From Candidatus Lindowiibacteriota bacterium (GTDB lineage Bacteria; Lindowbacteria; 2-12-FULL-62-27), in assembly GCA_023249255.1 (NCBI GenBank), contig JAHFCY010000020.1, positions 1-23,843 on the forward strand: DNA of 23,843 nucleotides. The letters run 5' to 3'. The translations under genes were made by a program, and so were the position numbers. Of this stretch, positions 19,768 to 23,843 are shown piece by piece (the stretch's first letter is position 1; each line of letters starts with the position of its first letter). The notes below the pieces were generated by a model. It ran no database searches, had not been told where the DNA came from, and was given only the letters and a program-made list of their open reading frames with translations.

Positions 19768-21051
19768 TTATCCCTTGGGGTTCTCCAGCAATTTTAATCC
19801 CTGTTTGGCTTTGGCGTTGTCCGGTTCGAATTTCAAACTGTCGCTCCAGACGGTCCGGGCGTAATCTTTCTGGCCGGCTTTGAAATAGGCGACCCCGAGC
19901 GCGTAGAGTTTATCGGCATCCGGGCCGGCCAGTTCGATCGAGCGCTTGAAATGAAACACCGCCCGCGCCAGATCCTCGGAACCGCCGATCTGCATCGAGG
20001 CCATGGCCATGTTGAAGTGTACCGATGGATTTCTGTCGTTGAGGAACAGACTTTCCTGATATTTTTGTCTGGCCTTTTTGTAATCGCCGGCCTTCAGGAG
20101 CGCGTCGGCGGCCAGGGCAAGGCGCGTCGCGTAATTGCGGTTGTCGTCCAGATACCATGACAGCGGGTTCCACCAGCGTTTTTTGTATTTATCCTCATGT
20201 GTGGGCGACGGGAAGAGGGCGACGCGGAAGGAGAATGACAGAACCACCGCGCGTCCCGCCTCGCTTCGCGCATAGGTGATCAGCGTCATCGGCATCGCCG
20301 AGAGAGCCTTGATGTAGAAATTGTAGATTTTTGCGTCGTCGATCTGGTCCTGCGGCATGTAGCATTCGACCCGGAATCCCTTCGAGGGATCCTTCACCTT
20401 GAAATCGAGCCCTGTGTAGATCACGCCGCTGGAACGAGGATCGAGAAACCGTGTGAGGTATGCCAGATGGGTCATCTCGCTTTTGGCGTATCGCCCGATG
20501 GTGAGAAATGTTCCTGTCCGGGGATAGATCGTTTTGGAAATCGCCAGGTAACTTGGATACGTGAAATGATCAAATTTGGAAAAAGGAAGGCCGCCGCGGA
20601 AATTCAGGTCCAAGCTTAAATCGAGACCCGCCGCAAAAGCCGGCCAGAAGGGGCCTTCCCGGAAAAACACCCATTTGCCCTGAATCGCGGCAATCTGCGA
20701 CAGAACCGGATCGGCGAACTCGTTGCCGATTCCCCGCCGGCTTCCAAACAGCGATCCGGCAACCAGCGTGTAATAGAGATCGAGCCCCATCCCGCGCTGG
20801 ACTTTCGTGAGCGAATAGGCGTTCGGCGCAAGACCGAGACCCGAAATCTCGCGGTCGAGAAAAGTCGTCTGGCCGGCGTTTTTGTTGATCTCGTAGGATG
20901 CGCGGGCCGCGCCGACGTTCGGGTGTGCGATCGTGGTCGAACTGCTCTTTTCCGCCGGCCAAGCCGGAAGACGAAGGCCAAAAAGCAGAATGGCCGCGCC
21001 GGCCGCCACCCACGATCTTCGCACCGTTCCATCTTGTCTCATGATTGTCAT
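19768..21051 (-). CDS. Predicted outer-membrane barrel protein with C-terminal TPR repeats
   Basis: I recognise the general layout but not a named family. From MTIMRQDG at 21051 (or MRQDG at 21042), a signal peptide (RRSWVAAGAAILLFGLRLP, cut near PAWPA) precedes about 250 residues. That region contains alternating, aromatic-rich strands such as LDLYYTLVAGSLFG, FRGGLPFSKFDHFTYPSYLA and TGTFLTIGRYA, typical of an outer-membrane beta barrel. Residues from about 305 form three to four TPR units (LALAADALLKAGDYKKARQK, NPSVHFNMAMASMQIGG, KLYALGVAYFKAGQKDYART). A barrel followed by TPRs in the periplasm is the reverse of the more common order. The open frame continues to 21477, but those codons overlap the divergent gene and are low-quality, so the shorter start is preferred. 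A promoter-like pair sits just upstream (21062-21090). Confidence 0.75.
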   Translation of the reverse strand: MTIMRQDGTVRRSWVAAGAAILLFGLRLPAWPAEKSSSTTIAHPNVGAARASYEINKNAGQTTFLDREISGLGLAPNAYSLTKVQRGMGLDLYYTLVAGSLFGSRRGIGNEFADPVLSQIAAIQGKWVFFREGPFWPAFAAGLDLSLDLNFRGGLPFSKFDHFTYPSYLAISKTIYPRTGTFLTIGRYAKSEMTHLAYLTRFLDPRSSGVIYTGLDFKVKDPSKGFRVECYMPQDQIDDAKIYNFYIKALSAMPMTLITYARSEAGRAVVLSFSFRVALFPSPTHEDKYKKRWWNPLSWYLDDNRNYATRLALAADALLKAGDYKKARQKYQESLFLNDRNPSVHFNMAMASMQIGGSEDLARAVFHFKRSIELAGPDADKLYALGVAYFKAGQKDYARTVWSDSLKFEPDNAKAKQGLKLLENPKG

Positions 21052-21062
21052 ATCGGTATAAA
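21034..21062 (+). promoter_or_regulatory. Putative sigma-70 promoter for the flagellar glycosylation gene
   Basis: TTGTCT (21034-21039) and TATAAA (21057-21062) are separated by 17 bases and read rightwards, with a start expected near 21069. The -35 box lies inside the first codons of the divergent barrel gene. Confidence 0.45.
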
Positions 21063-21090
21063 GTATCACCAAAATTACGGAGGTGGTCAA
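21062..21090 (-). promoter_or_regulatory. Putative sigma-70 promoter for the barrel-TPR gene
   Basis: On the minus strand TTGACC (21085-21090) and GATACT (21062-21067) are 17 bases apart. The predicted start, near 21055, would leave almost no leader before the ATG at 21051. It touches the -10 box of the opposing promoter at 21062. Confidence 0.4.
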
Positions 21091-21167
21091 TGGAGCCGCA
21101 CGGAGGGAGTCGACCGGGGACTTTCCTGATGGATCATTTGGTAGTTGAGTATCCGCATGAGCGCTGA
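21090..21167 (+). CDS. Possible 25-residue leader peptide upstream of the Maf gene
   Basis: A 25-codon frame (begins MEPHGGSRPG, ends VVEYPHER) has the best ribosome binding site of the region, GGAGGTGG at 21079-21086, six bases from GGAGG to the ATG. It ends at 21167, 11 bases past the likely ATG of the downstream gene, an arrangement that allows termination-reinitiation coupling. The peptide resembles nothing I know, so it could be a regulatory upstream frame or chance. Confidence 0.35.
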   Translation: MEPHGGSRPGTFLMDHLVVEYPHER

Positions 21168-22755
21168 TTCCCTGTTGGATCTTCCGCCCTATCGCCTGAC
21201 GTTTGGGTCGGCTCGAACCGGCGATCGTGTGCCGGTCATCGAGACCGGCGGCAGGACCTACTGGTTGGCGAGCCGATATGATCCAGCGCGCGATGTCGAA
21301 CAATTTTCGGCACAACTGTCGCCGGATGCCGGCGATCTCTTGATCCTCGCGGGCGGCGGCCCGGCCGTTCTCCGGGCGGTACTGGCGCGGCCCGGCGCGT
21401 TTTGGATCGCGTATGTCGAACCGATTCCGGAACTGCGCGACGACGCGTATCCGGCCGACCCGCGGCTGGTCGTCCACCGAACGACGGATGAACTTTTCGA
21501 GTGGCTGAATAGTCTTGGCGTCGAAACGCTGCGCCGGTATCAGCTCGTTGTCTATCCACCGCTGAAAGCGCCGTTCGGGGACTATCTCAAGGGTCTGGCG
21601 GCGGCGACACAGGCGGCGTTCGACAAAAGAATTTCATCCATCCAGACGTTGTTGGCTGTCGGCGAGCTTGCCGTCTCGAATTTGATTGTGAATCTTCCCG
21701 CGTTCTCCCGGATGGCGCCCGTTCGCCGGCTTTTTTCCGCTGCGCCCGGCTCCGTCGCCTGTGTGGCCGCCTCCGGACCCGGCCTTGATGACGCGGTCCC
21801 TGAATTTCAGCGTCTCCGCGACCGGATTTGCCTTGTCGCCGTCGACAGCGCCGTCCTTCCGCTGATTGATCGAGGTCTTGTCCCCGACGCGGCCGTTTGC
21901 CTTGATCCGCGTGAAGACCTCGTCGATCATATCGAGCCGATCGGCGCATCCGACCGCAAGCGCCTCGTCTGGGTTGTCTCGGCGGCGATCCATCCGGCTG
22001 TCAACCGCCTTCTCGAAGGTTGTCGCCGGTTTGTTTTTGCCGGCGACCATCCGATGGAGACTTGGTTTTCGTCGCGCGCCGGCGATCCCGGCATTCTGGC
22101 AGGCGGAGGATCGGTCATTCTGCCGGCATTTGATCTGGCGCGGCGGCTTGGCGCGGCGACCATCGTTCTGGCCGGCGCCGATTTTTCGATGGGCAAAGAC
22201 CTTCGAATGCACGCATCCGGCACGGGACGGATGCAAAAAACCGTCTCCACACAAAATCGCTTCGAACCGCTGGAAACATCGATGTTTCAGGACGCAGAAT
22301 CGCGCGCGCCAAAACACATCAAGGTCGAGGGAGGAATCATCCGAAGCGGCGAGAATCTTCTTGCGTACCGCCATCAACTGGATTCGCTTATCGCGACTTT
22401 TGAAGGCAGATGCCTGCAATTTGCGCCGCGCCTTCAGCTGGAACGCGCGACACCCTGCCGGAACTTGAGAGATTTGGGCGATCTGCCGATAAGAAAAGAT
22501 AGGAGCCTCTGCACGGAAACGGACGAAGCGTGGATGACAGAGTCCATCGTACGGGCTCTCCAAGCCGAGCTTCGGGCGCGCTGGTCGGCCAAAGATCCGG
22601 GGCGGGACGGCCTGTTCAGGACGGCGATTGAAGCGCGTGTGTTTCGGCGGATTCGCGCAGGACCGGAGCCGGTGGGGAAAATCTGGCTGGAGGAAACGGA
22701 CCGAATGCGGTCGGAATGGATCCGCTTGGCGGATCAATCCTGGGAGGCGAGATGA
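21157..22755 (+). CDS. Maf/MptE-like (DUF115) motility accessory protein, probable flagellin glycosylation
   Basis: Proteins of this family transfer nonulosonic (sialic-like) sugars to flagellin, or are close relatives of the archaeal pterin enzyme MptE. From the upstream TTG numbering, residues 205-365 contain the DUF115 core: VAASGPGLDD, CLVAVDSAVLPLIDRGLVPD, VCLDP, then AGGGSVILPAFDLARRLG and VLAGADFS. The N-terminal 200 residues have GDLLILAGGGPAVLRAV, as in the Maf N-terminal domain. The C-terminal part is helical. The ATG at 21157 is preferred; an in-frame TTG at 21145 follows a stop directly and is an alternative. The stop overlaps fliS (ATGA), and the pairing with a flagellin chaperone strongly supports a role in flagellin modification. 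No flagellin gene or sugar synthesis gene is in the window. Confidence 0.85.
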   Translation: MSADSLLDLPPYRLTFGSARTGDRVPVIETGGRTYWLASRYDPARDVEQFSAQLSPDAGDLLILAGGGPAVLRAVLARPGAFWIAYVEPIPELRDDAYPADPRLVVHRTTDELFEWLNSLGVETLRRYQLVVYPPLKAPFGDYLKGLAAATQAAFDKRISSIQTLLAVGELAVSNLIVNLPAFSRMAPVRRLFSAAPGSVACVAASGPGLDDAVPEFQRLRDRICLVAVDSAVLPLIDRGLVPDAAVCLDPREDLVDHIEPIGASDRKRLVWVVSAAIHPAVNRLLEGCRRFVFAGDHPMETWFSSRAGDPGILAGGGSVILPAFDLARRLGAATIVLAGADFSMGKDLRMHASGTGRMQKTVSTQNRFEPLETSMFQDAESRAPKHIKVEGGIIRSGENLLAYRHQLDSLIATFEGRCLQFAPRLQLERATPCRNLRDLGDLPIRKDRSLCTETDEAWMTESIVRALQAELRARWSAKDPGRDGLFRTAIEARVFRRIRAGPEPVGKIWLEETDRMRSEWIRLADQSWEAR

Positions 22756-23201
22756 ACAATCCGATCAGGGAATACAGGCAGACGCAGATTCAGACTGCCA
22801 CGCAGGAGCAGCTCATCCTGATGATGTACGAGCATGCCATCAGGGCCTGCGCGACAGCCCGTGAAGCGCTACCCGAGAAAAAATACGACATCGTCTCCAA
22901 CAACATCATCAAAGCCCAGGACATCGTCACCGAATTGATGGTCTCGCTCAAAATGGAGGCCGGTCCCATCTCCCAGAATCTATATCGGCTGTACGATTAC
23001 ATGAATCGCCGGCTGATCGAGGCGAACATGAAAAAAAATGCCGCCATTTTGCAGGAAATCGAAAAAATGCTGGGAGAGTTGTTGACCACGTGGGAGGAAG
23101 TTTTCAAGAGGAATGCCCAGGCGTCCGCCGCGGCCGCACGTCCGCCGGCCGCCCCTGCATCTATTTCTCCCACACACGGCGGATTCAGCGTGTCGGGATG
23201 A
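22752..23201 (+). CDS. fliS: Flagellar export chaperone FliS
   Basis: FliS binds the C-terminal helix of flagellin in the cytoplasm and keeps it unfolded for export. The 149-residue, all-helical protein has the family's pattern: YRQTQIQTATQEQLILMMYE near the N-terminus, then NNIIKAQDIVTELMVSL, LYRLYDYMNRRLIEANMKK and a Trp-containing last helix (LLTTWEEVFKR). A Pro/Ala-rich tail (from about 125) is longer than usual. The ATG at 22752 lies in the stop of the Maf gene with GGGAGG five bases upstream; an open frame reaching 22716 would add residues with no similarity. The stop overlaps the next gene (ATGA). Confidence 0.94.
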   Translation: MNNPIREYRQTQIQTATQEQLILMMYEHAIRACATAREALPEKKYDIVSNNIIKAQDIVTELMVSLKMEAGPISQNLYRLYDYMNRRLIEANMKKNAAILQEIEKMLGELLTTWEEVFKRNAQASAAAARPPAAPASISPTHGGFSVSG

Positions 23202-23617
23202 TGGCCTCCGCAATCTCCGATGACATGATCCGGAGATTTTATCACGCCAAGCGGGATCTCATTCTACAGCTTGAATCGTCCTGGAAGGCCGTTTCCGATG
23301 CCGATCTGCCCAACATCGCGCCGCGATTACCGGAGGCAGACCGCCTGATTCGAACACTCGACGAACTGGATGAACAATACCGGAAGACGTTCGGATTGGA
23401 GCCGTTCGAAGCGGCCCTCAAAACATTTCATGACTCACAGGATGGCGCCGCCGAACGCAAGCGGCTGCAGGAGCGCATCGATTCGGCCCTGCAGACATTT
23501 GAGCGCGCCCGGATACGCATTCAGGATTTGAAAGACGGGGTGGGCAAGCGTCTGTCGGACATGCGGTCTCGCCGGAACATTTCCTCCAAGCACGGCCAGT
23601 TCGACCGCCGGGGTTGA
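23198..23617 (+). CDS. Small helical coiled-coil protein after fliS, possible FliT-like flagellar chaperone
   Basis: The 139-residue product starts at ATG 23198 (overlapping the fliS stop) or at the adjacent ATG 23201; earlier in-frame codons lie inside fliS. It is nearly all helical and highly charged, with heptad-like runs (EADRLIRTLDELDEQYRKTF, ERKRLQERIDSALQTFERAR, RIRIQDLKDGVGKRLSDM). FliT, the chaperone of the filament cap FliD, is small, helical and often encoded directly after fliS, so position and shape fit. No diagnostic motif was found, so the name is withheld. The gene ends directly against the stop codon of the opposite-strand gene. Confidence 0.65.
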   Translation: MMASAISDDMIRRFYHAKRDLILQLESSWKAVSDADLPNIAPRLPEADRLIRTLDELDEQYRKTFGLEPFEAALKTFHDSQDGAAERKRLQERIDSALQTFERARIRIQDLKDGVGKRLSDMRSRRNISSKHGQFDRRG

Positions 23618-23843
23618 TTATGTGTGTTGAACGGAAACGACGCCGGTTCGCCAGACCTTGATCCACTGCCTCACCGCGTCAAGAATGATCAGGACAATGC
23701 AGGCCATCATGAACCACGTGAGACATTCGTTCAGCGTGCCGATCAATTCCTTGCCGGGCGTGCGGCTGAGCGGCCTGAATATTGAATCGATACTTTCAAA
23801 TCCCGCCGTCAGCGTGGTGATGCTGATAAAGATCATCGGAATC
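23618..23843 (-). CDS. cstA: C-terminal end of a probable carbon starvation protein CstA, cut by window edge
   Basis: Only the last 74 or so codons are present; the frame stays open to the right edge. The visible part reads IPMIFISITTLTAGFESID, then a short loop, then a hydrophobic helix (CLTWFMMACIVLIILDAVRQW) and a basic tail. A PM-(I/L)-F...T-T-(L)-TAG helix followed by one last membrane helix resembles the end of CstA, the peptide/pyruvate transporter family. The match is to general pattern, not to a catalytic motif, so other multispanning transporters remain possible. The ATG at 23836 is internal, not the start. Confidence 0.5.
   Translation of the reverse strand, partial: IPMIFISITTLTAGFESIDSIFRPLSRTPGKELIGTLNECLTWFMMACIVLIILDAVRQWIKVWRTGVVSVQHT

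Noticed and set aside
19649-19864. 71-codon plus-strand frame through the hairpin at 19651
   Set aside because: It runs across the repeat and into the 3' end of the opposite gene and has no ribosome binding site; it is useful only as an illustration of what the repeat would encode.
21052-21477. N-terminal extension of the barrel-TPR frame on the minus strand
   Set aside because: The extra 142 codons overlap the Maf gene, have no similarity to secreted proteins, and would bury the clear signal peptide.

Overview
The window comes from a GC-rich genome (by eye in the high fifties per cent). It encodes a diderm (Gram-negative type) bacterium that has both flagella and type IV pili. Evidence for the diderm envelope is a DsbD-type electron carrier, a secreted Cu/Zn superoxide dismutase, an outer-membrane barrel protein and pilus retraction machinery. 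The order pilB-pilT-pilC-pilS-pilR matches what I know from Geobacter and Myxococcus, so a deltaproteobacterial-type lineage or an uncultured candidate phylum is plausible, but the sequence does not settle the taxon. Genes are very tightly packed: many stop and start codons overlap (ATGA, GTGA, TGATG), no gap exceeds 150 bases, and I saw no tRNA, rRNA, CRISPR array, transposase or phage gene.

Layout. (1) 1-3363 is an envelope and redox cluster: the 3' part of dsbD, an SH3-NlpC/P60 cell-wall peptidase and a secreted sodC, joined by overlapping stop and start codons. (2) 3411-14103 is a type IV pilus block that opens with a near-consensus sigma-70 promoter. It holds a GAF/HD-GYP c-di-GMP phosphodiesterase, two tandem PilB-type extension ATPases, PilT, PilC, a PilS-like histidine kinase and a PilR-like sigma-54 activator. 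The first PilB has intact c-di-GMP-binding MshEN motifs and touches the HD-GYP gene, suggesting local c-di-GMP control of pilus extension. (3) 14128-19618 carries an M23 peptidase, NAD-dependent DNA ligase, a TrmI-type tRNA m1A methyltransferase and a multispanning membrane protein with an internal duplication. (4) 19768-21051, on the minus strand, is a barrel protein with C-terminal TPRs. Its 3' end faces a large hairpin and its 5' end faces a divergent promoter region. (5) 21157-23617 is a flagellar set: a Maf/MptE-like flagellin glycosylation protein, FliS, and a small coiled-coil protein in the place where FliT often sits. (6) The right edge holds the C-terminus of a probable CstA transporter on the minus strand.

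The most unusual signals are not in the core genes. Three kinds of short simple-sequence repeat occur: GTCTGTG-type hairpins at about 1701 and 19651, a TTCTGTC-type hairpin at 14103, and an ACCTTGA heptad array at 8415. Two of the hairpins lie across gene 5' ends so that one arm is translated as the hydrophobic core of a signal peptide (the NlpC/P60 and M23 proteins). Separately, the pilS-like kinase is in the same reading frame as pilC, separated only by one amber codon, and has no ATG, GTG or TTG start until 29 codons into what looks like real coding sequence.
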